Source: Halanaerobium polyolivorans (GTDB lineage: Bacteria; Bacillota; Halanaerobiia; Halanaerobiales; Halanaerobiaceae). Taken from it: 64,000 nt of DNA. The stretch is taken from assembly GCF_020711195.1 (NCBI RefSeq), contig NZ_JAJFAT010000001.1, positions 1 to 64,000 on the forward strand. The letters run 5' to 3'. The position numbers were made by a program, and so were the translations under genes. The notes below the pieces were generated by a model that was not told where the DNA came from, searched no databases, and was given only the letters and a program-made list of their open reading frames with translations. Position 1 is the stretch's first letter. Every line of letters starts with the position of its first letter. This document shows positions 44,873-54,201 of the stretch, one piece after another.

Positions 44873-45484
44873 ATGGCAGTTAAGATTAAGAAAAAAGAAT
44901 TGCTCCTGGTTTTGATCACAATCTTAATAATATTAATTGGAGTAAATATTTTTAATAACATCAGGCAGAGGCCAGCAGAAAATGCAATAAATATTGAAAG
45001 GGAGAGTGAAGAAAAAGAAGCTGAGCTTAAAGTTCCTGATCAAGCTGAAACTGAAGAACAAAGCTCAAAAATGATTGCTTCTTTAGATGAGCTACAGGAT
45101 CCATTTTTTGCTCAAAGTCTGGATTCAGAGGCAGAGCAAAAAGCTGCGGTTAAAGAAACAGATCTTTTAAGCTTTAGAGATGATTTTTATTATGAAGAAA
45201 ACTTGAGTCAAGAAGTCTTTTTAGAGCCAATCAGAGATGAGCAAATTAAGCAAGCAGAAAAGAGAATAGAGCAAATAACTATCCCTTTTAAACTACAGGG
45301 AATTATTAAAGATAAGAATTACAGTCTGGCTTTTTTTGAATATCAGAATAATATCTTTGAAAAAAGAGAGGGAGAAAAATTAGCCGGCTTTATGATCGAA
45401 AAGATTGGAGTTAAAAAAGTTGAGATAAGTTTAGAAGACTTTAGGGCAAAATTATCGGTCTGGGGGGATAAGCAAGTTGAATAA
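44873..45484 (+). CDS. PilP-like protein (locus 2)
   Basis: 203 aa from ATG 44873 (TTG 44864 is also possible). One N-terminal membrane anchor (about 9-27), an acidic linker of about 60 residues, the DPFF motif typical of PilP, and a C-terminal beta domain (IPFKLQGIIKDKNYSLAFFEYQ). No lipobox. It ends 8 bases inside the secretin gene. Confidence 0.65.
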   Translation: MAVKIKKKELLLVLITILIILIGVNIFNNIRQRPAENAINIERESEEKEAELKVPDQAETEEQSSKMIASLDELQDPFFAQSLDSEAEQKAAVKETDLLSFRDDFYYEENLSQEVFLEPIRDEQIKQAEKRIEQITIPFKLQGIIKDKNYSLAFFEYQNNIFEKREGEKLAGFMIEKIGVKKVEISLEDFRAKLSVWGDKQVE

Positions 45485-46772
45485 AAAAAGAATAATTTTA
45501 ATTTTGATTTTGGTCTTTTTAATCATGCTTTTTGAGCTGAGCTTTATTTCTGCAGCTCAATTAAGTCAAAAAAGGATCAGTGTTAATTTAAACAGGGTGG
45601 AATTAGAAAGGGCTCTAATTATTTTAGCTGATTTAGGTGGGGTTAATCTTATCTCTGATAAATCAGTGAGTGGAAATGTAACAGCAATTTTTGATGAGGT
45701 TAAGTTTGTTGATGCTCTTGATTTGCTGACCCAGAGTTTCGATCTAAGCTACAGCAAAACTGATAAGACAATTTTTGTCAGCAGCAGAGAAAATATTGAA
45801 GCTCAACAGCGGGAAATAACTCAGGAGAAATATCTTTTAAAACACATAAATTCAGAAAAAGCAATTGAGCATTTAGAGAAAGCATTTAAAGAAATTAACT
45901 TTATTAATTTAGAAAGTGGTGGGATCTTAGTAGAAGCTGACTTAAAAGAACAGCAGGCAGTTAAAGAACTGCTTTTAGAGCTTGATCAACCTCAAAAACA
46001 GGTTTTAATTAAGGCTAGAATAGAAGAAATTAGCCGCAATAAGGTTAAAGAGCTTGGTATAAACCCCGATCAACTTTCTGAACTCAGTTTTATTAAAGAT
46101 GATTCAGGAAGTATAGAAAAACTCAGGCTTAGCTGGCCTGACACTTTAAGAATCTTAGCAGAAGAGGGAGCTTCTAATATCCTGGCTAATCCCAGCTTGA
46201 TGACCTTAGATAGAAAGAAGGCTAAACTTGTAATCGGTGATCAAATCCCCGTTAAATTAGAGCGGGTAGAGGGAGATAATATTGTTTCCAGTTTAAGCTA
46301 TATTGAAGCGGGAATTGTGCTGGAGTTTTTACCAAAAATAATCAATGATGATCAGATCCTGCTGCAGATCAAACCTTCTGTTAACAGTATCGGACAGGTT
46401 GTTGCAGATGGACTGCCGGCAGTTAACTCTAGAAGTGCAGAAACTACTGTTATTTTAGAAAATGAGCAGGTTTTAGCTATAGGAGGTTTGATCAAAGAAG
46501 ATGAAATAAATTCTTTAAGCAAGGTCCCCTTTTTTTCTGAACTACCGCTTTTGGGGAATTTATTTAGATCAGAAAAAAATATGCTGATGAATTCAGAGCT
46601 GGTAATTTTTATCAGCCCAAAAATCATTTACAGTGGAAAAGAAGAAAAAATAGCTAAAAAACAAGAATTTGACAAAAATATGCAGGAATTAAGTGATAGT
46701 AAAGAGAACTATAAAAATAGAGAATTTATTCAATTAACAAGTGAAGAAATAAGAGAAATTTTAAATAACTAA
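45477..46772 (+). CDS. Secretin, PilQ/GspD-like, short form (locus 2)
   Basis: 431 aa: a signal peptide (about 1-24), an STN domain (VNLNRVELERALIILADLGGVN), one N domain, then the secretin core with VLIKARIEEISRNKVKELG, ANPSLMTLDRKKAKLVIGDQ and NSELVIFISPKII. About 190 residues shorter than PilQ of locus 1, through loss of N domains. The C-terminus QLTSEEIREILNN copies the tail of PilQ1 (QLSPEELQEILNK). The TTG start follows GGGGGGAT. Confidence 0.88.
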   Translation: MNKKRIILILILVFLIMLFELSFISAAQLSQKRISVNLNRVELERALIILADLGGVNLISDKSVSGNVTAIFDEVKFVDALDLLTQSFDLSYSKTDKTIFVSSRENIEAQQREITQEKYLLKHINSEKAIEHLEKAFKEINFINLESGGILVEADLKEQQAVKELLLELDQPQKQVLIKARIEEISRNKVKELGINPDQLSELSFIKDDSGSIEKLRLSWPDTLRILAEEGASNILANPSLMTLDRKKAKLVIGDQIPVKLERVEGDNIVSSLSYIEAGIVLEFLPKIINDDQILLQIKPSVNSIGQVVADGLPAVNSRSAETTVILENEQVLAIGGLIKEDEINSLSKVPFFSELPLLGNLFRSEKNMLMNSELVIFISPKIIYSGKEEKIAKKQEFDKNMQELSDSKENYKNREFIQLTSEEIREILNN

Positions 46773-46802
46773 AAAGGAGATTCTCTTCTTTTATAGAATT
46801 TT

Positions 46803-46828
46803 AATTCAGGGGAAACCCTGAATTTTTT
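46803..46828 (+). terminator. Terminator of pilus locus 2
   Basis: AATTCAGGG 46803-46811 and CCCTGAATT 46816-46824 close a GAAA tetraloop; T-run to 46828. Confidence 0.9.
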
Positions 46829-46846
46829 CTTAGATATAGAAAGTAG

Positions 46847-48265
46847 ATGATTAAAATGGGGAAAAAGGCTTTAAATCAAAAATTAAAAAAAGCTATTATT
46901 TTTCTAATTTATATCTGTAATTTCTTGATCTTATTTGCTTATTTACCTTTTTATAGGGAATTTGATTTATATAGAACAGATGGCAGCAATTATCAGCTCT
47001 CACGTTTTGATAATATTTACCTGCCCCGCTTACATATTTTATCGATCAGTATCTTCGTTTTGCTTTTAATCTTTTTGTATCTATTTATCAAAAGTGATAA
47101 AAAGATCAAAGGCAATTTATTTAATTATTTGCTGATGGCACTTTTTCTGCTTTTTTCCCTGGCTACTTTTTTTGCTATAGATAGACATACAGCCCTACAT
47201 GGGAGAGTTTATCGCTGGGAGGGTTTTATAAGTTTAGCCAGCTACTTATTTTTAGCTTTTTTAACAGCTAATTTTGTAGATGAGTTAAAAGAATTTAAGC
47301 ATTATGCTTATCTTATCTGGGGTTCAGCAGTTCTCTTATCAATTTATGGTTTAATGCAGTTTTTTGGTTTTGATTTTATTACTAGAGATCCGATTAGAGA
47401 AAATTGGTATAGGGCTTTTGCCACTTTTGGCAACCCGAATTTTGCCGCCAGTTTTGTAGTTCTTGTTTTACCAACTTTGATATTGTTCTATCTGGCCGCA
47501 AAAAAAGGGGAATATAAGTTTTCAGCTTTTCTTGCAAGTGGTCTGCTTTATGCTTTTATGCTTGCTACAGCTACCAGAGGGAGCTGGCTGGGTTTTTTCT
47601 TGACAGCGGTAATTGCCCTAATTATTCTCTTTGATTATTTAAAAACTAAGCAAAGAGAAGTAATAAAACTAGTGATCTTCTTTTTGGTGATCACCATTTT
47701 TATTAATTTTTTTCATGGTGGTGTGGTCAGCAGCAGATTTTTAAGCATATTTGGAGATTTTAGAGATCTTTCATCTGGAGATGAAGAGGTGATCGATCAG
47801 GTTGGAAGTTCAAGGATCTTTATTTATAGAAATTCTCTGCCGCTGCTCTTAGAGAGCCCTATCTTAGGGGTGGGACCTGACAATTTTGCTGAGGTTTTCC
47901 CCCAGGAAGATTTTCAAGAATTTAAGGGTAATCAGAGGCAGATAGTAGATAAAGCTCATTCTGAATACATCCAGCTGGGAGTAACAACAGGTTTACCGGC
48001 CCTATTTATTTATCTAGCTTTAATCAGCTATATATTATTTAAGTTAAAACCTAAAACTTTTAAAGAGATAGATCTAAAAAAGAGAGAAGATCAGAAAAGA
48101 TTTATTAAAAGCTGTCTCTTTTTTGCAATTGCTGCCTATGTTCTTCAGGCTGCTTTGAATATCAGTGTTATAACGGTTGCTCCAATATATTGGACAGTTT
48201 TGGGTTTTGCAGGAGCATATATATTTAAATTTGAAATCGAGAATTATGAGGAGGAAGTAGGATGA
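46847..48265 (+). CDS. O-antigen ligase-like polytopic membrane protein (Wzy_C family)
   Basis: 472 aa with about ten transmembrane stretches. The large periplasmic loop has ILGVGPDNFAEVFPQEDF and AHSEYIQLGVTTGLPAL, which is the Wzy_C/WaaL signature with its conserved His. Members join sugar chains to lipid A or, in some pilus systems, to pilin. It follows locus 2 and runs straight into aroKB (4-base overlap). ATG 46856 is an alternative start. Role uncertain: lipopolysaccharide ligase or pilin oligosaccharyltransferase. Confidence 0.8.
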   Translation: MIKMGKKALNQKLKKAIIFLIYICNFLILFAYLPFYREFDLYRTDGSNYQLSRFDNIYLPRLHILSISIFVLLLIFLYLFIKSDKKIKGNLFNYLLMALFLLFSLATFFAIDRHTALHGRVYRWEGFISLASYLFLAFLTANFVDELKEFKHYAYLIWGSAVLLSIYGLMQFFGFDFITRDPIRENWYRAFATFGNPNFAASFVVLVLPTLILFYLAAKKGEYKFSAFLASGLLYAFMLATATRGSWLGFFLTAVIALIILFDYLKTKQREVIKLVIFFLVITIFINFFHGGVVSSRFLSIFGDFRDLSSGDEEVIDQVGSSRIFIYRNSLPLLLESPILGVGPDNFAEVFPQEDFQEFKGNQRQIVDKAHSEYIQLGVTTGLPALFIYLALISYILFKLKPKTFKEIDLKKREDQKRFIKSCLFFAIAAYVLQAALNISVITVAPIYWTVLGFAGAYIFKFEIENYEEEVG

Positions 48266-49863
48266 AAATATTTTTAGCAGGTTTTATGGCTGCCGGAAAG
48301 AGCACAGTAGCACAAATTATTGCAGAAAAAAAAGATCTAAAATTTTATGATAATGATGAAGAAATAGTTAAAAGAGAAGGTAAATCTATTGCCGAGATAT
48401 TTGCCCAGCATGGTGAATCATATTTTCGCAAAGTAGAAAAAGAAACCATTAACTACCTTTTAGCAAAAGATGAAGATGCAGTTATTGCTTTAGGTGGAGG
48501 GGCGGTACTTGATGCTCAATTACGCAAAAAACTAATCGAAGAAAGTGAAATATTCTGTATAGATGTTAGTGCAGAAGAAGTTATAAAAAGGTGTGCTGAT
48601 TCTGAGATTGTGAGACCACTTTTAGAGGTGGAAAACCCCTTAAAAAAAGTGAGAGATTTATTAGAAACAAGAAGAGAGGCTTATCAAGATATTCCCGAAC
48701 ATATAGACAGCAACCAGCACAACCCAGAAGAAATTGCCGAAGAAATTTTGAGCAGAATCCCCGACCAGAAAATAGCAATCAAAATTGAAAATAATGATAT
48801 AGAATATCCGGTGATCATCAATAATAGTTTTAAAGTTAACTCCTTTAAGAAGATTTTAAGAAAGATTGAGGGACGTAAGGTCTTGTTAACAGCAGATGAA
48901 AAAGTTCTAAAACTGCATGGAGAAGGTTTTGTTGATCTTTTAGCAGAAAAGGCAGAAATAATATTATTTAAACTTGATGCAGGTGAAAAAATTAAAGATC
49001 TCAAGTATCTTCAGCAGGCATATGATATTTTATATGAGAATAATTTTACCCGTTCAGATTATGTGATAGCCTTTGGAGGAGGTACCATAGGCGATTTAGC
49101 CGGTTTTATAGCTTCAACTTATCTTAGAGGCCTTAAATTAATTCAGATGCCTACAACTTTAATTTCACAGCTTGACAGCAGTGTTGGTGGTAAAACAGCA
49201 GTTAACTTCAAGGATACCAAGAACCTGATCGGTAGTTTTTATCAGGCAGAACTGGTCTATTATCATTTGGACTGGTTAAAAACCCTTTCTCAAGCTGAGG
49301 TAAAATCTGGCTTAGGTGAGGTAATCAAATATGCCATTTTAGGTGGGGAACCCCTCTTTTCCTTATTAAAAGAAAATAAGACAGAGATATTAGAGCTGGA
49401 AGCAGAAATAATGCAAAAAATATCTAAGCTTTCTCTGGAGATGAAAAACTATTATGTGGCTGCAGATGTTAAAGATAAAGGACTGCGCAAAAAGTTGAAC
49501 TTAGGCCACAGCTTTGGTCATGCTGTAGAAGGGGTAGAAAAGTTTAAATACAAACATGGTGAAGCAGTGGTGATGGGGATTGCTTTTACGGCCTTTTTAT
49601 CAAATAAGATTGGGGTTTTAAATGAGCAGAGTTTTCAGCAAATAATAGAGCTGCTGCAGAGCTTTAATTATCAGCTTTTTCCCTCAAAAGATATTGGGCC
49701 AGATGATTTAGCTAAATATATAGCCCATGATAAAAAGATCAGTGATAATAAAATGTGGTGGGTTTTAATTAATGATCTTGGTGACACTTATTTGAGCGAT
49801 AAATTTGATCATAAAAATATTAAAAAATATCTGGAGGAATACTTATGCAAAAAGTGGCTGTAA
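48262..49863 (+). CDS. aroKB: Bifunctional shikimate kinase / 3-dehydroquinate synthase
   Basis: 533 aa fusion. Residues 1-165 are shikimate kinase: Walker [10 protein letters not shown] (7-15), [15 protein letters not shown] and ALGGGAV. Residues about 170-533 are 3-dehydroquinate synthase: [51 protein letters not shown] and [13 protein letters not shown]. Together they cover steps 2 and 5 of the shikimate pathway. GAGGAGG precedes the ATG. It overlaps aroQ, which does step 3. Confidence 0.95.
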   Translation: MKIFLAGFMAAGKSTVAQIIAEKKDLKFYDNDEEIVKREGKSIAEIFAQHGESYFRKVEKETINYLLAKDEDAVIALGGGAVLDAQLRKKLIEESEIFCIDVSAEEVIKRCADSEIVRPLLEVENPLKKVRDLLETRREAYQDIPEHIDSNQHNPEEIAEEILSRIPDQKIAIKIENNDIEYPVIINNSFKVNSFKKILRKIEGRKVLLTADEKVLKLHGEGFVDLLAEKAEIILFKLDAGEKIKDLKYLQQAYDILYENNFTRSDYVIAFGGGTIGDLAGFIASTYLRGLKLIQMPTTLISQLDSSVGGKTAVNFKDTKNLIGSFYQAELVYYHLDWLKTLSQAEVKSGLGEVIKYAILGGEPLFSLLKENKTEILELEAEIMQKISKLSLEMKNYYVAADVKDKGLRKKLNLGHSFGHAVEGVEKFKYKHGEAVVMGIAFTAFLSNKIGVLNEQSFQQIIELLQSFNYQLFPSKDIGPDDLAKYIAHDKKISDNKMWWVLINDLGDTYLSDKFDHKNIKKYLEEYLCKKWL

Positions 49864-50291
49864 TTCACGGACCAAATTTAAATATGCTGGGTTTAAGAGA
49901 ACCCGAAATTTATGGAAGTAATAATCTGGAGAGCCTTAACCAGGACTTAAGGAAAAAAGCTAAAGAACTGGACTTAGAAATTGAGATAATGCAGAGCAAT
50001 CACGAAGGTGAGATAGTCGATTTTCTGCATCAAAATTATGAAAAGCTGGCAGGGGTAGTAATCAATCCAGGTGGATTAACCCACACCAGTGTTGTGCTGA
50101 GAGATGCTTTAGCTGCAGTTCGATTACCTGTGATCGAGGTTCATATCAGTAATATTCATCAAAGAGAAGAATTTAGACATAAATCTTTAACAGCTGCTGT
50201 GGCAGTTGGCCAGATTAGTGGCTTAGGTGTTCAAGGATATAGTTTAGCCTTAGAAGGCCTAAATAATATTTTGGGAGGAGAGAAGTATTAG
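49845..50291 (+). CDS. aroQ: 3-dehydroquinate dehydratase, type II
   Basis: 148 aa dodecameric enzyme with [21 protein letters not shown] (catalytic Tyr in EIYG), [28 protein letters not shown] and [17 protein letters not shown]. It begins 19 bases before the end of aroKB. Confidence 0.96.
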   Translation: MQKVAVIHGPNLNMLGLREPEIYGSNNLESLNQDLRKKAKELDLEIEIMQSNHEGEIVDFLHQNYEKLAGVVINPGGLTHTSVVLRDALAAVRLPVIEVHISNIHQREEFRHKSLTAAVAVGQISGLGVQGYSLALEGLNNILGGEKY

Positions 50292-51358
50292 TGGAGCAGA
50301 GATTAAATAAAGTGAGAGAAAAAATGCAGGAAAATCAGATAGATAATTTTTTAGTTACTAAAAAAGAAAATATTCGCTATTTGAGCAATTTTACCGGTAC
50401 AACCGGGAGAATACTGCTCACCGAAAAAGACAATTTTTTTATAACAGATTTCCGTTATCTTGATCAGGCTTCCAAAGAGTGCCAAGGTTTTAGCATCAAA
50501 GAGATCAGCAGTAATTTTGTCGATAATTTTGCTGAATTTCTTCAGTCTTTAAATATTAAAAAAATGGCTTTTGAAAGTAAAGATATCAACTATAAAAGCT
50601 ATGCTGATTTTAAAGAGAAATTAAATTTAGCTGAACTACAGCCTCAGGAAGCTTTGCTAGAAGAGCTGAGGCTGATCAAAGATAAAAGTGAGCTTAAAAA
50701 AATAAGAAAAGCAGTTGCAATAGCTGATCAGGGCTTTGAATTTTTGCTTGATTTTATTCAAAGTGGTAGAAGAGAAAAAGAAATTGCCCTTGAACTGGAG
50801 TTTTTTATGAGAAAACAGGGAGCAGAAGCTAAAGCCTTTGATTTTATTGTTGCTTCAGATAAAAGGGGAGCTTTACCCCATGGGGTTGCCTCAAATAAAG
50901 TGATAGAAAAAGGTGCCTTTATTACCATTGACTTTGGCTGTGTTTATCAGGGTTATCACTCTGATATCACCAGAACAATTGCCTTAGGTGAGGTTTCAGA
51001 CAAACATAAGGAGATCTATTCTGTGGTCTTAAATGCTCAGCAAAAAGTAATCTCAGAGATCAAAGCTGGTCTCAGCTGTGTAGAAGCAGATAAAATTGCC
51101 AGAGATTATATAGCAGCAGCAGGTTATGAAGATAATTTTGGCCATGGCTTAGGCCATGGATTGGGGCTTGAAATTCATGAAGGACCCAGATTATCTCCCA
51201 CCTCTGATGGAATCTTAAAAGCAGGTATGGTGGTTACTGATGAACCGGGGATCTATATCTCAGAATTTGGTGGAGTGAGAATAGAAGATGACCTCCTGAT
51301 AACAGAAGAGGGCTGTGAGGTTTTAAATTCTGCTCCCAAAGAACTGATAGTGCTTTAA
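50291..51358 (+). CDS. pepP: Xaa-Pro aminopeptidase (M24 family)
   Basis: 355 aa: N-terminal creatinase-type domain and C-terminal pita-bread metallopeptidase. Metal ligands are visible in TIDFGCVYQGYHSDITRT (two Asp), GHGLGHGLGLEIHEGP (His), DEPGIYI (Glu) and GVRIEDD (Glu). The GTG start overlaps the aroQ stop by one base. The gene pair pepP-efp is common in Firmicutes. Confidence 0.92.
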   Translation: MEQRLNKVREKMQENQIDNFLVTKKENIRYLSNFTGTTGRILLTEKDNFFITDFRYLDQASKECQGFSIKEISSNFVDNFAEFLQSLNIKKMAFESKDINYKSYADFKEKLNLAELQPQEALLEELRLIKDKSELKKIRKAVAIADQGFEFLLDFIQSGRREKEIALELEFFMRKQGAEAKAFDFIVASDKRGALPHGVASNKVIEKGAFITIDFGCVYQGYHSDITRTIALGEVSDKHKEIYSVVLNAQQKVISEIKAGLSCVEADKIARDYIAAAGYEDNFGHGLGHGLGLEIHEGPRLSPTSDGILKAGMVVTDEPGIYISEFGGVRIEDDLLITEEGCEVLNSAPKELIVL

Positions 51359-51363
51359 ATAAT

Positions 51364-51392
51364 TTGTTTAAAAAGCCTATATCTGCTATAAT
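51364..51392 (+). promoter_or_regulatory. Promoter of efp with extended -10
   Basis: TTGTTT 51364-51369, 17 bases, TATAAT 51387-51392, with TGC directly before the -10 (51384-51386). Confidence 0.7.
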
Positions 51393-51425
51393 TAAATTCA
51401 GAATAAAGTAGTGGAGGTGGTTGTT

Positions 51426-51989
51426 TTGATATCAACTAATGATTTCAATACAGGTTTAACCATAGAACTAGATGGAGAAGTATATCAGGTGCTGGAATTT
51501 CAGCACTCTAAATCAGGTCGCGGTAGTGCCTTTGTCCGCAGCAAATTAAGAAATGTTGAAGAAGGATATGTAATCAATAAGACATTTAAAGCAGGAGAAA
51601 AGGTAGAAACCGCCCATGTTGATAAAAAGAAAATGCAGTTTTTATACTGGGATGGCAGTGATTATATTTTCATGGATAATGAAACATATGAGCAATTTCA
51701 TTTAAGTGAAGAGCAGCTGGGAGATAAGATAAATTACTTAAAAGAAAATATGGAGCTTGAGATATCGCTTTATCAAAAACGTCCCATAGATATTGATCTA
51801 CCAACTTTTGTCGAATTAGAGGTAGAACAAACTCCCCCAGGTGTTAAAGGAAATACTGTTTCTGGTGGTACAAAAAGAGCAACACTGGAAACCGGACTTG
51901 AAATACAGGTCCCTTTATTCATCAATGAAGGGGATATTATCAAAATCGATACCAGAAGTGGTGATTATGTAGAGAGAATTAGTAAATAG
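51426..51989 (+). CDS. efp: Elongation factor P with Arg at the loop tip
   Basis: 187 aa in three beta-barrel domains. EF-P rescues ribosomes stalled at polyproline. The start is TTG 51426 ([10 protein letters not shown]), with GGAGGTGG 51413-51420 as ribosome site; GTG 51411 would add five odd residues. The domain I loop reads [10 protein letters not shown], so the tip residue is Arg32 where most Firmicutes have Lys. Arg32 with a preceding Ser-Gly resembles EF-P modified by rhamnosylation (EarP type), but no earP is in this window. The C-terminal signature [21 protein letters not shown] is normal. Confidence 0.95.
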   Translation: MISTNDFNTGLTIELDGEVYQVLEFQHSKSGRGSAFVRSKLRNVEEGYVINKTFKAGEKVETAHVDKKKMQFLYWDGSDYIFMDNETYEQFHLSEEQLGDKINYLKENMELEISLYQKRPIDIDLPTFVELEVEQTPPGVKGNTVSGGTKRATLETGLEIQVPLFINEGDIIKIDTRSGDYVERISK

Positions 51990-52009
51990 GGAAAAAAGGG
52001 GGAAATTGA

Positions 52010-53137
52010 ATGGATTATTTAATTGTTGGTGCTGGAGCAGCCGGAGTTACCGCAGCTAAGGAGATTCTTAAAAATAGAAAAGCTGGTGATCAGATCTCAA
52101 TTTTTACAGATGAAGGCTATCCCTTTTATTACCGCCCCCGACTAATAGATTGTTTGTCAGGTGAAGTTGAGGTTGAAGATATTATAATCCATAATCAGAA
52201 ATGGTTTGAAGATAATGATATCGACCTCCATTTAGAGGAGAAAATAATTGAGGTCGACAGCAGTAAAAAGCTGATAAAAAGCAAAAAAGCAAGTTATCAA
52301 TATGATAAATTGCTGCTGGCCAACGGCTCACATCCTTTTGTACCAACTTTTTCTGGAGCAGAACTGGATAATATCTTTAGCTTAAGAACTGCAGAAGACT
52401 TAAAAACTATTAATAAAGCTGCTGAAAAAGCTAAGAGTGCTGTTGTAGTTGGGGGAGGTTTATTAGGCCTTGAAATAGCCTATAATCTTGTCAAAAGAAA
52501 TTTAAAGACAAGAGTCCTTGAGGTTGCACCATATCTATTACCGATGCAGTTAGATCAAAAAGCAGGTAAATTACTGCAGAAAAAAATTGAAAATGAATAT
52601 CTAGCTGTGACCTGTAGTGCCAAAACAGTCGGTTTTGCTGGGTTAAATAAAGTTAATAAGGTTATTTTAGAAAATGATCAATTAGAAGCTGAGCTTGTTT
52701 TAATTTCTACCGGAATTAGAGCTAATACCAAACTGCTCGAAAATTGCAATCTCGAGGTTAATAGAGCTATTAAGGTAGATCAAAAGATGCAGAGCTCTCA
52801 AGAAGACATTTTTGCTGCCGGTGATATTGCCGAATTCAAGGAAAAGCTTTATGGAATTTGGCCGCCCTCTATTCAGCAGGGAAAGGTAGCCGGAGCAGTA
52901 ATGAGCGGCCGGGAAGCCAGTTTTGAGGGATATATTCCTACCCATAAATTAAAGGTAGCTGGCATAAATGTAGTTTCCGTTGGTGAGCTGAATAAAGAAG
53001 GTAATTACCAGTCAGAGGTTCTGCTTGATAATCAAAATTATGTCAAGGTTATCAAGTCAGGTCAAGATATAATCGGAGCCATTATAGTTGGTCAATATGA
53101 AGCCGAAAAAGAACTGATTGCAGAGATCAAAGGCTAG
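52010..53137 (+). CDS. FAD-dependent pyridine nucleotide oxidoreductase
   Basis: 375 aa with FAD-binding DYLIVGAGAAGVTAAKEIL at the N-terminus, NAD-binding VVVGGGLLGLEIAYNL (about 145-160) and the second FAD motif DIFAAGDIAEF. It resembles NADH:rubredoxin reductase/NirB-N-like proteins. There is no redox CxxC. The physiological acceptor is unknown; rubredoxin or oxygen defence would suit an anaerobe. Confidence 0.85.
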   Translation: MDYLIVGAGAAGVTAAKEILKNRKAGDQISIFTDEGYPFYYRPRLIDCLSGEVEVEDIIIHNQKWFEDNDIDLHLEEKIIEVDSSKKLIKSKKASYQYDKLLLANGSHPFVPTFSGAELDNIFSLRTAEDLKTINKAAEKAKSAVVVGGGLLGLEIAYNLVKRNLKTRVLEVAPYLLPMQLDQKAGKLLQKKIENEYLAVTCSAKTVGFAGLNKVNKVILENDQLEAELVLISTGIRANTKLLENCNLEVNRAIKVDQKMQSSQEDIFAAGDIAEFKEKLYGIWPPSIQQGKVAGAVMSGREASFEGYIPTHKLKVAGINVVSVGELNKEGNYQSEVLLDNQNYVKVIKSGQDIIGAIIVGQYEAEKELIAEIKG

Positions 53138-53181
53138 AAGATTTTGAGTTTTTGAATAGTATATAGGGAGGGGAAAGATTT

Positions 53182-53607
53182 ATGAGTGAAGAAAAGAAAG
53201 ATTTAAATGAAAATGAAGAAGTAGAAGTTGATGAAGGAAAAATTAAAATTGCTGATGAGGTAGTTAGTATTATAACAGGTCTTGCTGCAACAGAGATCGA
53301 GGGTGTTGCCGGAATGAGTGGTGGCCTGGTCGGTGGAATCGCAGATATGTTGGGAAGAAAAAATCTCAGTAAAGGTGTTAAGGTAGAAGTTAATGATGAT
53401 GAGGCCTTAATCGATGTTTATGTTGTCATCGATTATGGTAAATCTATCCCAGATGTAGCCTGGCAGATTCAGGATAATGTTAAAGAAGCTGTAGAAGGTA
53501 TGACAGGCCTTAATGTTAAGACCATCAATGTTCATGTCCAGGGTGTTAATCTTCCCGAGGAAGATGAAGTAGAGGTAGAAACTGTTGAGGAAGCTGAAGA
53601 AGATTAA
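53182..53607 (+). CDS. Asp23/Gls24 family envelope stress protein
   Basis: 141 aa, very acidic at both ends. Core: IKIADEVVSIITGLAATEIEGV, then the GGLVGGIADMLGRKNLSKGVKVEV strand and VYVVIDYGKSIPDVAWQIQDNV, all typical of the DUF322/Asp23 family. It is the cytoplasmic partner of the AmaP membrane anchor encoded next. GGGAGGGG lies before the ATG. Confidence 0.92.
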   Translation: MSEEKKDLNENEEVEVDEGKIKIADEVVSIITGLAATEIEGVAGMSGGLVGGIADMLGRKNLSKGVKVEVNDDEALIDVYVVIDYGKSIPDVAWQIQDNVKEAVEGMTGLNVKTINVHVQGVNLPEEDEVEVETVEEAEED

Positions 53608-53649
53608 ATTAGATTATAGCTAAAATAAAGAAGAAGTGGGGGTAATGCC

Positions 53650-54189
53650 ATGAAAATAATAAAAAATATTTTTTCATTTATAATAGCTCTACTGGTTATA
53701 ATTTTAACGCTGACTCTTTCAGTATATAGTTTTGGCCTGATCTCAGCCGATTTATTAACAGATCTGCTTCGAGCAACTCACAACAACTTACAGGCAGCAG
53801 TTGGATTTCTGGTTGTTTTTGTGATGGCACTCTTTCTTATCTATCCATTTTTCACAGATAAAAAGATCAAACAGACCAAACTATTAAGTTCAGAGTCAGG
53901 AGATATATCAATTACAATTGCTGCTCTTTCCAATTTAATCAAAGATAGGGTTAATGAGCGCAAAAAATTGGAAGATATTTCGATCAAGCTTGATGAAAGT
54001 GATGCTGGTCTGACAATAACCCTCAGCGGCAGACTTACTGTACCCGGAGATCTACCTTCAATTAGCGAAAATATTCAAAGAGATCTCAAAGAATATATTG
54101 AGCAGACAACAGGTATTAAGGTAGCAAAGGTACAGATAAGTATTAATGATGTAAAAAAAGATAAAAGTTTAGCCAATAAATCCGGATGA
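53650..54189 (+). CDS. amaP: Alkaline shock response membrane anchor protein AmaP
   Basis: 179 aa with two N-terminal transmembrane helices (about 8-30 and 46-70), then a soluble domain resembling Asp23 (VNERKKLEDISIKLDESDAG, LPSISENIQRDLKEYIEQTTGI). AmaP anchors Asp23 at the membrane in staphylococci. The gene order asp23-amaP-DUF2273 is the usual one in Firmicutes. Confidence 0.85.
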   Translation: MKIIKNIFSFIIALLVIILTLTLSVYSFGLISADLLTDLLRATHNNLQAAVGFLVVFVMALFLIYPFFTDKKIKQTKLLSSESGDISITIAALSNLIKDRVNERKKLEDISIKLDESDAGLTITLSGRLTVPGDLPSISENIQRDLKEYIEQTTGIKVAKVQISINDVKKDKSLANKSG

Positions 54190-54201
54190 GGTGGTATATA
54201 A

